A stretch of 64,000 nt of DNA from Aquincola tertiaricarbonis (GCF_000969605.1 NZ_JZUE01000013.1:124001-188000); one strand, 5' to 3'; counted from the first letter of the stretch, positions 18,501 to 28,714 are shown. Numbers and translations are program-made. The notes: a model not told the origin generated them from the letters alone.

Positions 18501-21223
18501 ATGCCGGCGTGCCGCTGCAGCGGGTGATCCGCCAGCGCCGCCAGGAGGATGAGTCCATCCGCATAGTCAATGCGCACGAGCACAACCTGAAGGGCCTGAG
18601 CGTGGACATCCCGCGCGGGCGCTTCACCGTGGTGACGGGCGTGTCGGGCTCCGGCAAGAGCACGCTGGCCTTCGACATCCTGTTCAACGAGGGCCAGCGC
18701 CGCTACCTCGAGTCGCTGAACGCGTATGCGCGCAGCATCGTGCAGCCGGCCGGCCGGCCGGAGGTGGATGCGGTGTACGGCATTCCGCCCACCGTGGCCA
18801 TCGAGCAGCGGCTGTCGCGCGGCGGGCGCAAGAGCACCGTGGCCACCACCACCGAGGTGTGGCACTTCCTGCGGCTGCTGTGGGTCAAGCTGGGCATCCA
18901 GCACTGCATCCACGACGGCACGCCGGTGATGCCGCAAAGCGCCGAAAGCATCGCCGCGCAGCTGCTGCGCGACCACCGCAGCCAGCACGTGGGCCTGCTG
19001 GCGCCGCTGGTGGTCAACCGCAAGGGCATCTACACCGACCTGGCCAAGTGGGCCAAGGCCCGCGGCCACACCCACCTGCGCGTGGACGGCGAGTTCATGA
19101 AGGTGGACCCGTGGCCGCGCATCGACCGCTTCAAGGAACACACCATCGAGCTGCCGGTGGGCGACCTGCTGGTGCTGCCCGAGAACGAGGCGCAGCTGCG
19201 CGACCTGCTGGCCCGGGCGCTGGACCTGGGCAAGGGCGTGCTGCACCTGCTGCATCCACTGGACGGGCTGGCCGCGGCCATGGACGGCGGCGCGAGCGGC
19301 CACGGCATCGGCGAGGTGAAGGTGTTCTCCACCAAGCGCGCCTGCCCCACCTGCGGCACCAGCTACCCGGAGCTGGACCCGCGCATGTTCAGCTACAACA
19401 GCAAGCACGGCTGGTGCACCGGCTGCGTGGGCACTGGCCTGGCCCTGACGCGGGAGCAGCGCAAGGCCTTCGACGATTCGGTGCGCGACGACGACAACCG
19501 CGGCCGCGAGCAGAGCTTTCCGGCCGAGGAAGCGGAGGTCGAGGGCGTGGAGGAAGACGCCGAATGCCCTGAGTGCGACGGCACGCGGCTGAATGCCATC
19601 TCCCGCGCGGTGACCTTCGCGGGCGAGGCCATCAGCACCATCGCTGCGTCGTCGGTGGAGGACACCCGCGCCTGGGTCGACGGCCTGGCGCTGCAGGGCC
19701 GTGACGCCGGTATCGCCCGCGATGTGGTGACCGAGATCAGCAGCCGCCTCACCTTCCTGGGCGAGGTGGGCCTGGGCTACCTGACGCTGGACCGCGCCGC
19801 GCCCACGCTGAGCGGCGGGGAGGCGCAGCGCATCCGCCTGGCGGCACAGCTCGGCAGCAACCTGCAGGGCGTGTGCTACGTGCTGGACGAACCCACCATC
19901 GGCCTGCATCCGCGCGACAACCAGATCCTGCTGAACGCCCTGCACCAGCTGGGCAGCAAGGGCAACACGCTGGTGGTGGTGGAGCACGACGAGGACACCA
20001 TCCGCCGCGCCGATCACATCATCGACATCGGCCCCGGCGCCGGCAAGCGCGGCGGCCGCGTCATCGCGCAGGGCACCGCGGCCGAGCTGGCGGCGCAGAC
20101 CGAATCCATCACCGGCCGCTTCCTGCGCGCGCCGCTGAAGCATCCGCTGCACGAGCGGCGCGCGGTGGCGGCCGACGAGCCCAGGCTGCGGCTGCGCGGC
20201 GCGGACCTGCACAACCTGAAGCAGATCGACGTCGACGTGCCGCTGCACCGGCTGGTGGCCATCACCGGCGTCAGCGGCTCGGGCAAGAGCACGATGGCGC
20301 GCGACGTGCTGCTGGCCAATGTGCAGGCGCAGGTGCAGCACGGCAACAAGGGCAAGAACAAGGGCGACGCGCCGGCGCTGCAGGGCTGCGAAGCCCTGGA
20401 GGGCTGGCAGGCGGTGGACCGCGTGCTGGAAGTCGACCAGACGCCCATCGGCAAGACGCCGCGCAGCTGCCCGGCCACCTACATCGGCTTCTGGGATGCG
20501 GTGCGCCGGCTGTTCAGCGAGACGCTGGAAGCCAAGGCCCGTGGCTATGGCCCGGGCCGCTTCAGCTTCAACACCGGCGAAGGCCGCTGCCCTGCCTGCG
20601 AAGGCCAGGGCATGCGCACCATCGAGATGAGCTTCCTGCCCGACGTGAAGCTGCCCTGCGACGTGTGCCACGGCCAGCGCTTCAATACCGAGACACTGGC
20701 GGTGAGCTGGCGCGGCAAGAGCATCGGCGACGTGCTGCAGATGGAGGTGGACGAGGCGGTGGAGTTCTTCGCCTCCATGCCGGCCATCGGCCATCCGCTG
20801 CAGTTGCTGAAGGATGTGGGCCTGGGCTACCTGACGCTGGGCCAGCCTTCACCCACGCTCAGCGGCGGCGAGGCGCAGCGCATCAAGCTGGTGACGGAGC
20901 TGAGCAAGGTGCGCGACGAGGTGGGCCGCCGCGGCCAGAAGGCGCCGCACACCCTGTACGTGCTGGACGAGCCCACGGTGGGCCTGCACATGGCCGACGT
21001 CGAGCGGCTGATCCATGTGCTGCACCGCCTGGTCAAGGGCGGCCACAGCGTGGTGGTGATCGAGCACGACCTGGACGTGATCGCCGAGGCGGACTGGGTG
21101 ATCGACCTGGGGCCGGAGGGCGGCGACGCGGGCGGCCGCATCGTCATCGCCGGCACGCCGGAGCAGGTGGTGCTGGCCGGCAGCCACACCGGCAAGGCGC
21201 TGGCGCCGGTGCTGCGCCGCTAG
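15536..21223 (+). CDS. uvrA: double-length UvrA-type excinuclease ATPase (two UvrA units in one chain)
   Basis: An 1,895-residue protein made of two complete UvrA halves, about 1-970 and 1000-1895, so it has four ABC ATPase heads. Walker A motifs are near residues 33 (GPSGSGKSS), 658, 1034 and 1578 (GVSGSGKST); signatures LSGGEVQR and LSGGEAQR are near 507, 857, 1425 and 1775. CxxC zinc modules are CPTC...CPDC in half one and CPTC...CTGC, CPAC...CDVC in half two. The first module of half one is degraded to CPES...CEAC. Normal UvrA is about 940 residues and acts as a dimer that scans DNA for bulky damage and loads UvrB; this chain may be a built-in dimer. AGAAGGA precedes the ATG. No LexA box was seen upstream. 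Confidence 0.93.
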   Translation: MTSGVIRIRGARQHNLKNLDLDLHTGEMTVVTGPSGSGKSSLVFDTLYAEGQRRYVETFSAYARQFLDRMDRPAVDRVDGVPPAIAIDQTNPVRTSRSTVGTMTELNDHLKLLFARATNLFDRETALPVRHDTPASLQEELLARAAAAGDPRLVLTFPVELPADTSAEQVEQWLAASGFTRVQAERVVGQRKLLDVVADRFRASNAEPVRVAEAIELALKRGTGRLNVYAVKEEGEPGIWRYSTGLHCPESDIRYADPTPALFSFNSAFGACEACRGFGRVIGVDMGLVIPDERKTLRNGAIKPMQTPAWKETQDDLMKYAGEAGIPRDTAWGQLTQAQRDWVINGSPHWNGNWNKQWYGVRRFFEYLESKAYKMHIRVLLSKYRSYTECPTCAGARLKLEPLLWRLGSKAQADAVLPPDKRFMPQGVKWSREQLEALPGLCLHDLMQLSIDRLRRFFDSLQQDPRVLGSAQDTALHLIHDEIATRLKYLCDVGIGYLTLDRQSRTLSGGEVQRINLTTALGTSLVNTMFVLDEPSIGLHPRDMNRIVQAMHRLRDAGNTLVVVEHDPAVMLAADRLIDMGPGPGERGGQIVFDGTPESIRRADTLTGAYLGGRKHVGSGFTRLVDESTPKLVIEGVREHNLKNVSVSFPLQRLVCVTGVSGSGKSTLMQDVLYPALARHFGQPTETPGQHDRLLGADWLTDAVFVDQSPIGKTARSNPASYVGAFDEIRKLFAEAPLARERGYGAGMFSFNAGDGRCPTCGGSGFEHVEMQFLSDVYLRCPDCDGRRYRPELLDVKIERRLPGELHRQLSIADVLELTVSEAVQLFRDDREVLRVLQPIVDVGLDYVRLGQPVPTLSGGEAQRLKLAGFLAEAAGSPRQAVAKKGRLFLFDEPTTGLHFDDIAKLMRAFRKLLDAGHSLIVIEHNLDVIRAADWIVDLGPDGGEAGGELVCAGTVEDVKAFKGSHTGVALVEYEAALGIGSQAVAVEDAGVPLQRVIRQRRQEDESIRIVNAHEHNLKGLSVDIPRGRFTVVTGVSGSGKSTLAFDILFNEGQRRYLESLNAYARSIVQPAGRPEVDAVYGIPPTVAIEQRLSRGGRKSTVATTTEVWHFLRLLWVKLGIQHCIHDGTPVMPQSAESIAAQLLRDHRSQHVGLLAPLVVNRKGIYTDLAKWAKARGHTHLRVDGEFMKVDPWPRIDRFKEHTIELPVGDLLVLPENEAQLRDLLARALDLGKGVLHLLHPLDGLAAAMDGGASGHGIGEVKVFSTKRACPTCGTSYPELDPRMFSYNSKHGWCTGCVGTGLALTREQRKAFDDSVRDDDNRGREQSFPAEEAEVEGVEEDAECPECDGTRLNAISRAVTFAGEAISTIAASSVEDTRAWVDGLALQGRDAGIARDVVTEISSRLTFLGEVGLGYLTLDRAAPTLSGGEAQRIRLAAQLGSNLQGVCYVLDEPTIGLHPRDNQILLNALHQLGSKGNTLVVVEHDEDTIRRADHIIDIGPGAGKRGGRVIAQGTAAELAAQTESITGRFLRAPLKHPLHERRAVAADEPRLRLRGADLHNLKQIDVDVPLHRLVAITGVSGSGKSTMARDVLLANVQAQVQHGNKGKNKGDAPALQGCEALEGWQAVDRVLEVDQTPIGKTPRSCPATYIGFWDAVRRLFSETLEAKARGYGPGRFSFNTGEGRCPACEGQGMRTIEMSFLPDVKLPCDVCHGQRFNTETLAVSWRGKSIGDVLQMEVDEAVEFFASMPAIGHPLQLLKDVGLGYLTLGQPSPTLSGGEAQRIKLVTELSKVRDEVGRRGQKAPHTLYVLDEPTVGLHMADVERLIHVLHRLVKGGHSVVVIEHDLDVIAEADWVIDLGPEGGDAGGRIVIAGTPEQVVLAGSHTGKALAPVLRR

Positions 21224-21230
21224 AAGCCGC

Positions 21231-21818
21231 TTACTGGAAGGAGCGTGCGCAGCTCAGCGCATCGTTGGCGGCCTGCAGCGTGCGCAGGTCGCGCGCGCGC
21301 AGCTGGCCGGCGCGCTCGCGCAGTGCGGCGGCGTCCTCGGTGTCGCCGCAGCGGTCCAGCACCCGGCTCACCCGCTGCAGCACCGCCACCTCCCATTCGC
21401 CGTCGCCCACCAGGCTCACCATCTGCGCGGCCTCGTAGCCATGGTCGCGGGCGCGTTCGCGCACCGCATGGGCGCCGCGCGGGTCGTCGCGGCTGATCTC
21501 GGTGGACAGGATGGACACCAGCTCCGCCAGGTCGCAGAGCAGCTCGATGCAGGCCTCCGGCGCGCACAGCGTGCGGGCCTTGCGCAGGCCCTGCTGCAGG
21601 TACCACTCGGCAGTGGCGCCGTCGCCCATGCGGCGGTAGCAGCGGCCCACCTGGGCCAGCGCCAGCGCCAGGATGGCCGGCTGGTCCTGCAGCTCCGCCT
21701 CGTCCAGCTGGCGCAGCGCATCGGCCAGCGCATCACGCGCCCGGCCGGGCAGCACTTCCAGCGCGCGGTGCCGCGGTACCGGGCACGGGGTGGTGGCAAC
21801 CAGGCGGTGGGTGTTCAT
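21231..21818 (-). CDS. helical TPR-like protein of unknown function
   Basis: A 195-residue, almost wholly helical protein. Segments such as ALALAQVGRCYRRMGDGATAEWYLQQGLRKA look like tetratricopeptide helices, while the rest (AELVSILSTEISRDD) is not family-diagnostic. No signal peptide or membrane segment is visible, so it is probably a cytoplasmic scaffold or accessory protein. The ATG at 21818 follows a good AAGAGGAA ribosome-binding site. The gene ends 8 bp from the convergent uvrA stop and is divergent from dctP. I cannot name it. Confidence 0.65.
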   Translation of the reverse strand: MNTHRLVATTPCPVPRHRALEVLPGRARDALADALRQLDEAELQDQPAILALALAQVGRCYRRMGDGATAEWYLQQGLRKARTLCAPEACIELLCDLAELVSILSTEISRDDPRGAHAVRERARDHGYEAAQMVSLVGDGEWEVAVLQRVSRVLDRCGDTEDAAALRERAGQLRARDLRTLQAANDALSCARSFQ

Positions 21819-21895
21819 GCGGTTCCTCTTGCGGACGATGACGACGCCAGCTCCTAAGCACGTCGCGGGCCTGCCTCGGCTGCTGCTTCCCGGTG

Positions 21896-21929
21896 CGTGC
21901 GCGCCGGCACGGCCGTGCCGGCGCGCACG
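21896..21929. repeat. 34-bp perfect palindrome between the TPR-like gene and dctP
   Basis: The arm CGTGCGCGCCGGCACGG is followed directly by its exact reverse complement, with no loop. It lies in the 180-bp divergent intergenic region. Ten bases further on, TTGCC-TGG-GGCAA (21939-21951) is a second, smaller inverted repeat just upstream of dctP. Either could be an operator; the first could also fold as a hairpin in both transcripts. Confidence 0.7.
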
Positions 21930-21998
21930 GGTCTTGCGTTGCCTGGGGCAATAATCGTCCGCATCCCCGCCCCACCGCCTTCGAGGAAGCCGCCCCAG

Positions 21999-23012
21999 AT
22001 GTCCGCTCGCTTGCTTTTTGTTGCCACCCTGGCCGCTTTCGGTGCGTGCGCCGCTTCGGGGCAGACGGTGCTCACCGTCTCCTCGTGGACGCCGCCCGGC
22101 CACATGTTGTCGCTCACGCAGAAGGACTGGTGCGACCAGCTCGAGCAGAAGAGCGCCGGCAAGCTCAAGTGCAACATCCTGCCGCGTGCGGTGTCGGCGC
22201 CGCCGGGCACCTTCGATGCGGTGCGCAACGGCCTGGCCGACGTGTCCTTCACGGTGCACGGCTACACGCCCGGCCGCTTCACGCTGATCGCGCTGACCGA
22301 GTTCCCGTTCCTGGGCAACTCGGCAGAGGCCATGTCGCTGGCCTATCAGCAGGTGTTCGACCGCACGCCGGCGATGAAGGACGAGCACAGGGGCGTGAAG
22401 GTGCTGGCCGTGTTCACCCACGGGCCGGGCATGGTGTTCAACACCAAGCGGCCGATCACAAAGCTGGAAGAGCTGCAGGGCCTGAAGTTCCGCGTGGGCG
22501 GCGGCATGGTCAACGACATCGGCAAGGCGCTGGGCATGAACGTCACGCTCAAGCCGTCCATCGAGAACTACGAGCTGCTGACCACCGGGGTGATGGACGG
22601 CACGTTGTTCCCGCCGGAATCCATCGAGGCCTTCAAGATCGACAAGGTGGTGCGCTACGGCACCACCTTCCCGGGTGGCCTCTACAACACCAGCTTCGTC
22701 TTCATGATGAACCAGGCCCGCTACGACAAGCTGTCCGCCGACGAGAAGAAGATCGTCGACTCGCTGTCGGGTGAACATGCGGCCCGCCTGTTCGGCCGCG
22801 GCTGGGACCGCGTCGACCGCCGTGCGATGGCGCTGATGCAGGCGTCGGGCGTGCAGTTCTCGCCGGCCGATCCGTCGCTGATCCAGGCGGTGAAGGACCG
22901 CGTGGCGCCGCTGGAGGCGCAATGGGTGCAGGCCGCCCAGGCCAAGGGCATCGCCGATCCGAAGAAGCTCCTGGCCGACTACCGCGCCGATATTTCCCGC
23001 AGGGAAAAGTGA
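21999..23012 (+). CDS. dctP: TRAP transporter periplasmic substrate-binding protein
   Basis: A 337-residue DctP-type binding protein. It has a short signal peptide ending near residue 22 (CAASGQTV), then TVSSWTPPGHMLSLTQKDWC at the mature N-terminus, and the family segment GLKFRVGGGMVNDIGKALG with the Arg that usually pairs with a carboxylate ligand. The ligand is likely an organic acid but cannot be read from the sequence. GAGGAAG lies nine bases before the ATG. The stop codon overlaps an ATG (TGATG) that opens a repeat-encoded small frame leading into dctQ, so the three-gene TRAP operon has an unusual first junction. Confidence 0.9.
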   Translation: MSARLLFVATLAAFGACAASGQTVLTVSSWTPPGHMLSLTQKDWCDQLEQKSAGKLKCNILPRAVSAPPGTFDAVRNGLADVSFTVHGYTPGRFTLIALTEFPFLGNSAEAMSLAYQQVFDRTPAMKDEHRGVKVLAVFTHGPGMVFNTKRPITKLEELQGLKFRVGGGMVNDIGKALGMNVTLKPSIENYELLTTGVMDGTLFPPESIEAFKIDKVVRYGTTFPGGLYNTSFVFMMNQARYDKLSADEKKIVDSLSGEHAARLFGRGWDRVDRRAMALMQASGVQFSPADPSLIQAVKDRVAPLEAQWVQAAQAKGIADPKKLLADYRADISRREK

Positions 23013-23167
23013 TGGTGCCCCCAAGCTCACTGCGTTCGCTGCCCCCCGTGGGGGCGCGGCCTGCCTTGGGGCGGCCCGGCGGCAGGGCCATGGTGCCCCC
23101 AAGCTCACTTCGTTCGCTGCCCTCCGTGGGGGCGCGGCCTGCCTTGGGGCGGCCCGGCGGCAGGCCG
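23012..23167 (+). repeat. two tandem 78-bp GC-rich repeat units between dctP and dctQ
   Basis: Units run 23012-23089 and 23090-23167 and differ at only a few positions. Each contains GCCCCC-CGT-GGGGGC (one base changed in unit two) and CCTGCC...GGCAGG inverted repeats, so the RNA can form hairpins. The sequence style (CCCCCAAGCTCACTGCG, GCCTGCCTTGGGGCGG) matches a dispersed extragenic repeat I know from Rubrivivax/Comamonadaceae-type genomes; that identity is from memory. It ends exactly at the dctQ start codon. Confidence 0.85.
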
Positions 23168-23170
23168 TGA
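23012..23170 (+). CDS. possible 52-residue repeat-encoded coupling peptide
   Basis: The repeat is open in one frame: 52 codons coding for two near-identical 26-residue units beginning MVPPSSLRSLP and ending GRPGGR. Its ATG overlaps the dctP stop (TGATG) and its TGA overlaps the dctQ GTG (GTGA). A ribosome could therefore pass from dctP through this frame to dctQ by termination-reinitiation. Because the unit length is a multiple of three, copy-number changes would keep the frame open. It may have no peptide function at all; no homologue is known to me. Confidence 0.3.
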   Translation: MVPPSSLRSLPPVGARPALGRPGGRAMVPPSSLRSLPSVGARPALGRPGGRP

Positions 23171-23664
23171 TCCGCCGCTGGTTGTCCCTGCTGGCTGGTG
23201 CGCTGGCCGGCCTGGCGCTGTTCGCCATCATGCTGCTCACCCTGGTCGACGTGAGCGGGCGCAAGTTCGCCGCCACCTCGGTGCCCGGCTCGCTGGAGCT
23301 GACCGAGCTGCTGATGGTGGTCGTCATCTTCGCCGGACTGCCGCTGGTGTCGCTGCGGCGTGAACACGTGGTGTTCGATTCGCTCGACCGGCTGCTGCCT
23401 GCCGGCGTGCAGCGGCTGCAGCGCCGCATCGTGGATGTGCTGTGCGCCGCCGCGCTGGGCGGCGTCGGCTGGCTGATGTGGGAGAAGGCACTGCAGGTGA
23501 GCGAGTACGGCGACACCACGGCGCAGCTGCACATTCCGCAGGGCCCGTTCATCGGCCTGATGGCGGTGCTGTGCGGCGTCACCGCCCTGGTGCACCTGCT
23601 GCTGGCCTGCCGGCCCGACGAAGCCGCTGCGCAGGCCGACGGCCTGGGCGGTGCCGCCACATGA
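23167..23664 (+). CDS. dctQ: TRAP transporter small membrane subunit
   Basis: A 165-residue inner-membrane protein with four hydrophobic helices, starting LLAGALAGLALFAIMLLTLVDV and containing the SGRKF segment typical of DctQ. It would pair with DctM to form the sodium-dependent permease. The start is a GTG at 23167 placed right at the end of the 78-bp repeats; the only ribosome-binding candidate is GGCAGG supplied by the repeat. The stop overlaps the dctM ATG by 4 bp. Confidence 0.85.
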   Translation: MIRRWLSLLAGALAGLALFAIMLLTLVDVSGRKFAATSVPGSLELTELLMVVVIFAGLPLVSLRREHVVFDSLDRLLPAGVQRLQRRIVDVLCAAALGGVGWLMWEKALQVSEYGDTTAQLHIPQGPFIGLMAVLCGVTALVHLLLACRPDEAAAQADGLGGAAT

Positions 23665-24953
23665 CCGAATCGCTGATCGCCTTTGCCGCCGTGTTCCTGC
23701 TGGCGCTGCTGCGGGTGCCGCTGGCCATGGCCATGGGCGCCGTGGGCTTCGTCGGCCTGGGCCTGATGCGCGGCTGGCCCGCCAGCATGGCCAGCACCGC
23801 GCAGGTGGTGTTCGAAAGCGGCTTCGCCTACACGCTGTCGGTGGTGCCGCTGTTCATCTTGATGGGCAACTTCGTGGCGCGTGCCGGGCTGGCCCATGAA
23901 CTGTTCCGCGCGGCCTACGTGTTCGTCGGCCATGTGCGCGGCGGGCTGGCGCATGCGGCGCTGCTGGCCTGCGCCGGCTTCGGCGCCATCTGCGGCTCGT
24001 CCATCGCCACCGCGGCCACGGTGAGCAAGGTGGCCTATCCGTCGATGAAGCGGCTGGGCTATTCCGATGCCTTGTCCACCGGCGTGCTGGCCGCGGGCGG
24101 CACCCTGGGCATCATGATCCCGCCGTCCACCATCCTGGTCATCTACGGCATCGTCACAGAGACGCACATCGGCAAGCTGTTTGCCGCCGGCGTGCTGCCT
24201 GGGCTGCTGTGCACGCTGCTGCTGATGGGCGGGGTGGCCTGGACGGTGCGGCGCGATCCGGCCGCCGGCCCGGCCGGCGAGCGCACGGCCTGGCCCGAGC
24301 GCTGGCGTGCGCTGCGCGGCGTGTGGGGCGTGCTGGTGTTGATGGGCCTGGTGCTGGGCGGCATCTACGGCGGCGTGTTCACCGCCACCGAGGGTGCGGG
24401 CATCGGTGCCTCCGGCGCGTTCTTCTTTGCGCTGGCACGACGCACGCTCACGCTCAAGGTGCTGGCCCAGGTGCTGGTGGACAGCGCCCGCACCACCGCC
24501 ATGCTGTTCACGCTGCTGATCGGCGCGATGCTGTTTTCCAGCTTCGTCAATTTCACGACGATGCCGAACGACCTGCGCGACCTCATCACCCACCTGGGCC
24601 TGCCGCCGCTGGCGGTGGTGGCCGCGATGATGGCCGTCTACGTGCTGCTGGGCACGGTGATGGAGGAGCTGTCGATGGTGCTGCTCACCATCCCGGTGTT
24701 CTTCCCGGTGGTCACGCAGCTGGGTTTTGATCCGGTGTGGTTCGGCGTGCTCATCGTGCTGGTGGTGCAGATCGGCCTGATCTCGCCGCCGGTGGGCATG
24801 AACCTGTTCGTGCTCAATTCGATGCTGCCCGACGTGCGCCTGCGCGACATGTTCCGTGGCGTCTGGGTCTTCGTCGCCGCGCTGGTGCTGGCACTGTGCC
24901 TGGTGTTGCTGGTGCCCGGCCTGGCGCTCTGGTTGCCCGGCCTGATGCAGTAG
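23661..24953 (+). CDS. dctM: TRAP transporter large membrane subunit
   Basis: A 430-residue permease with about 12 hydrophobic segments. DctM signatures are visible: GSSIATAATVSKVAYPSM, GTLGIMIPPSTILVIYG, TATEGAGIGASGAF and the C-terminal LISPPVGMNLFVL. It carries the transport path for the substrate delivered by DctP. The ATG overlaps the dctQ stop (ATGA). The gene converges with the YitT gene, leaving only 12 bp between the stops. Confidence 0.92.
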   Translation: MTESLIAFAAVFLLALLRVPLAMAMGAVGFVGLGLMRGWPASMASTAQVVFESGFAYTLSVVPLFILMGNFVARAGLAHELFRAAYVFVGHVRGGLAHAALLACAGFGAICGSSIATAATVSKVAYPSMKRLGYSDALSTGVLAAGGTLGIMIPPSTILVIYGIVTETHIGKLFAAGVLPGLLCTLLLMGGVAWTVRRDPAAGPAGERTAWPERWRALRGVWGVLVLMGLVLGGIYGGVFTATEGAGIGASGAFFFALARRTLTLKVLAQVLVDSARTTAMLFTLLIGAMLFSSFVNFTTMPNDLRDLITHLGLPPLAVVAAMMAVYVLLGTVMEELSMVLLTIPVFFPVVTQLGFDPVWFGVLIVLVVQIGLISPPVGMNLFVLNSMLPDVRLRDMFRGVWVFVAALVLALCLVLLVPGLALWLPGLMQ

Positions 24954-24965
24954 CCGGCTTCCTGG

Positions 24966-25589
24966 TCAGACGCCCAGGTAGCGGCCCGGGCGGTGGTTCA
25001 TCACCAGGATCGCGCTCAACGACAGCACGCCCAGCACCGACAGCAGGATGCGCTGCGGCGGCAGCACGAACAGCGCGGCCATCACGATCACGCCGTCGAT
25101 CACCAGCTGCACCTTGCCGGCGCTCCAGCCGCGCTGTTCCTGCAGGTACTGCGCCAGGATGTTGACGCCGCCGACGCTGGCCCGGTGCCGCAGCAGCGCC
25201 AGCAGACCGAAGCCCACCAGGATGCCGCCCAGCACCGCGGCCACCACCGGATGCAGCCGGTCGAAGCTCACCACCTGCGGCGCGAGTTCGGTGAACACCG
25301 ACACCAGGGCGATGGCGATGAAGGTCTTGACGGTGAAGGCGGGTCCCAGCCGCTTCCAGGCCAGCCAGTAGAAGGGCAGGTTCAGCACGAAGAACAGCAC
25401 ACCGAAGGGCAGGCCGGTGGCGTAGCCCAGCAGGAAGGCGGCACCCGCCACGCCGCCGGTGATCAGCCCGGCGTGTTCGTACATCGTGAGCCCGAGCGCG
25501 ACGAACAGCGTGCCGGCCAGCAGGGCCTGGGCATCGTCGAGCAGCGTGTGTCGGTCCACGGGCGGCAGGGTGGCGGAATCGGAGGCCAT
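24966..25589 (-). CDS. YitT-family membrane protein
   Basis: A 207-residue protein with five or six hydrophobic segments. GLTMYEHAGLITGGVAGAAFLL, FFVLNLPFYWLAWKRLG and the late FDGVI-like stretch KVQLVIDGVIVMAALFVLPP match the YitT/DUF161 family, in bacteria uncharacterised or loosely linked to small-molecule transport. I chose the ATG at 25589; a TTG four codons upstream is less likely. It stands alone between converging dctM and the msrQ gene, 45 bp from the latter. Confidence 0.8.
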   Translation of the reverse strand: MASDSATLPPVDRHTLLDDAQALLAGTLFVALGLTMYEHAGLITGGVAGAAFLLGYATGLPFGVLFFVLNLPFYWLAWKRLGPAFTVKTFIAIALVSVFTELAPQVVSFDRLHPVVAAVLGGILVGFGLLALLRHRASVGGVNILAQYLQEQRGWSAGKVQLVIDGVIVMAALFVLPPQRILLSVLGVLSLSAILVMNHRPGRYLGV

Positions 25590-25634
25590 GGCCGCCTGCA
25601 AGCATGCGGCGTGCCTCCACCCCTGCTGCGCCTG

Positions 25635-26279
25635 TCAGGCGGCCTTGCGCCGCGCCCGGATCAGCCGGTCCCCCAGCAGCACCGCCACGATGGCGGCATA
25701 GATGGCCCATTCGCCGAAGTCGTTCTTGCCGGCGCGCATCCAGAAGAAGTGCAGCAGCCCCAGCAGCACCACGCCGTAGATCGCCTTGTGCAGCGCCTGC
25801 CAGCGCTTGCCGCCCAGCGCCTTGATCGCGCGGTTGAACGAAGTGGCCGCCAGCGGCGCCATCAGCAGCAGTGCGCTGGTGCCCACCAGGATGAACGGCC
25901 GCTTGATGATGTCGGCCACGATGTCGGCCGGCACCAGGCTCATGTCCAGCCAGGCGTAGCACAGGAAGTGCAGCACGCCGTAGAAGAAGGTGAACAGCCC
26001 CAGCATGCGCCGCAGCCGCACCAGCGCCGGCTGGTTGAACCAGTGGCGCAGCGGCGTGATGGCCAGGGTCAGGCAGAGGAAGCGCAGCGTCCAGTCGCCG
26101 GTGGCGCGGATCAGCGCCTCGGCCGGGTTGGCGCCCAGCGTGTTGGCCACCACGCCCCACACCAGCCAGGCCAGCGGCCCCAGGCTGGCGATGAACACCA
26201 GCGGCTTGACGGCGGGGTGCAGCAGCCAGGGCCGCTTGCGGGCAGCGGCTGGCGCCGCGGCGCGGGAGGCGGTCGTCAC
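25635..26279 (-). CDS. msrQ: heme-binding membrane subunit of the periplasmic methionine sulfoxide reductase system
   Basis: A 214-residue inner-membrane protein with about six helices. Histidines likely to bind heme are in LLHPAVKPL, PLRHWFNQPA, FYGVLHFLCY, WQALHKAIYG and LLHFFWM. It passes electrons from the respiratory chain to MsrP in the periplasm. The start is GTG at 26279, 2 bp after the msrP stop, so the pair is translated together. Length and motifs match MsrQ (YedZ). Confidence 0.9.
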   Translation of the reverse strand: MTTASRAAAPAAARKRPWLLHPAVKPLVFIASLGPLAWLVWGVVANTLGANPAEALIRATGDWTLRFLCLTLAITPLRHWFNQPALVRLRRMLGLFTFFYGVLHFLCYAWLDMSLVPADIVADIIKRPFILVGTSALLLMAPLAATSFNRAIKALGGKRWQALHKAIYGVVLLGLLHFFWMRAGKNDFGEWAIYAAIVAVLLGDRLIRARRKAA

Positions 26280-26281
26280 GG

Positions 26282-27268
<987 letters not shown>

Positions 27269-27370
27269 GGGAGGGTCCTCGTTCAGCCGGGTGAGGGGGC
27301 CTCACCCAGTGGCTGTCAGTCGGGGTGGACCCTCGATCCTTACGCGGGGTTCAATGCCCCGGATGCAACT

Positions 27371-28714
27371 TCACAGTTCGCCGTACGAGTGCAACCCCGA
27401 CAGGAACATGTTGACGCCCAGAAACGCAAAGGTGGTGATGGCCAGGCCCACCAGCGCCCACCAGGCCGACGGCACGCCGCGCAGCCCCTTCATCAGCCTC
27501 ATGTGCAGCCAGGCCGCATAGTTCAGCCACACGATCAGCGCCCAGGTTTCCTTCGGGTCCCAGCTCCAGTAGCCGCCCCAGGCCTCGGCCGCCCAGAAGG
27601 CGCCCAGGATGGTGGCCACGGTGAAGAAGGCGAAGCCCACCGCGATGGACTTGTACATCACGTCGTCCAGCAGCTCGAAGGCCGGCAGGCGGGCGGCGAT
27701 GCGCCGGCGCGCCATCAGGATGGCGGCCACGATGAAGGCGCTGATGCCGAAATACACCATCCAGTAGGTGCTGCTGGTGCTGCCGGCCGCGCCCTGGCGG
27801 AACACGATGGGCTCGAAGCACAGCACCACGCCCAGCAGCCACAGCGGCGCCAGCTTGTACCAGCGGGTCTCGTCGGCCTGCTGCTTGATGAGGTAGGCGA
27901 AGGCCACCATCGCGGCCAGCGCGAAGGTGCCGTAGCCGATGAAGTTGGCCGGCACATGCAGCTTCATCCACCAGCTCTGCAGCGCGGGCACCAGCGGCTG
28001 GATCTCGTGCGCCTCGCGCACCACCGTGTACCAGAGCAGGAAGCCCACCGCGGCGCTCACCACCAGCATCACGAAGGCGCCGAGCGCGCGGGTGCGGTAG
28101 TGCTGCTCGAAGTACAGGTAGAAGGCGGCCGTCATCCAGCAGAACAGCACGAACACCTCATAGAGGTTGCTCACCGGGATGTGGCCGATGTCGGCGCCGA
28201 TCTGGTGGCTTTCGAACCAGCGCACCATGGTGCCCACCAGCGCCATGAACACCGCCGCCCAGGCCATGCGGGAGCCGATGCGCTGCGCGGTGTTGTCTTC
28301 GGCCCGCACGAAGAAGCCGATCCAGTAGAAGATCGTGCTCATGAAGAACAGCACGCTCATCCACAAGATGGCGCTCTGGCTCGACAGGAAGTACTTCAGC
28401 AGGAAGACGTTGTCGGCCTGCGCCAGGTCGGCGCCGAAACCGTCGGTCTGCCGGTTGTACAGGCCGATGGCCAGCAGCGTGGCCGCGCCCACGGCCAGGC
28501 CCAGCAGCCGCAGCGCGCCCCAGAACCAGCCCAGGGCGATCATCACCGGCGCCGCACCGATCAGGATCGCCTTCTCGTAGACGTCCATCGAGCCGTTGTA
28601 GCGGTTGAACGCGAACACGGTGCCGGCCACCACCAGCAGTGCGAAGAGCCAGTCGAACACGCCGCGGTTGGCATAGCGGCGCGAACCCTGCAGGGTGAGC
28701 GTGGTGGTGTTCAT
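27371..28714 (-). CDS. ccsA: cytochrome c maturation System II heme-handling protein CcsA/ResC (often named CcsB)
   Basis: A 447-residue inner-membrane protein with at least ten hydrophobic segments. The tryptophan-rich heme-binding WWD motif is AEAWGGYWSWDPKETWALI, with periplasmic histidines in ESHQIGADIGHIPVSN and LHVPANFIGY. With ResB it ferries heme across the membrane and attaches it to CxxCH of apocytochromes. The ATG at 28714 overlaps the resB stop by 4 bp. A cytochrome c4 gene lies just upstream of resB, a likely client. Confidence 0.92.
   Translation of the reverse strand: MNTTTLTLQGSRRYANRGVFDWLFALLVVAGTVFAFNRYNGSMDVYEKAILIGAAPVMIALGWFWGALRLLGLAVGAATLLAIGLYNRQTDGFGADLAQADNVFLLKYFLSSQSAILWMSVLFFMSTIFYWIGFFVRAEDNTAQRIGSRMAWAAVFMALVGTMVRWFESHQIGADIGHIPVSNLYEVFVLFCWMTAAFYLYFEQHYRTRALGAFVMLVVSAAVGFLLWYTVVREAHEIQPLVPALQSWWMKLHVPANFIGYGTFALAAMVAFAYLIKQQADETRWYKLAPLWLLGVVLCFEPIVFRQGAAGSTSSTYWMVYFGISAFIVAAILMARRRIAARLPAFELLDDVMYKSIAVGFAFFTVATILGAFWAAEAWGGYWSWDPKETWALIVWLNYAAWLHMRLMKGLRGVPSAWWALVGLAITTFAFLGVNMFLSGLHSYGEL

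Noticed and set aside
15521..20794. 1,757-codon open frame on the minus strand opposite uvrA
   Set aside because: It is a mirror of the uvrA codons without any motif; all four Walker and signature motifs are on the plus strand.
23012..23167. CRISPR or insertion-sequence remnant at the 78-bp repeats
   Set aside because: There are only two directly adjacent units without spacers, no transposase, and the style fits a dispersed extragenic repeat.
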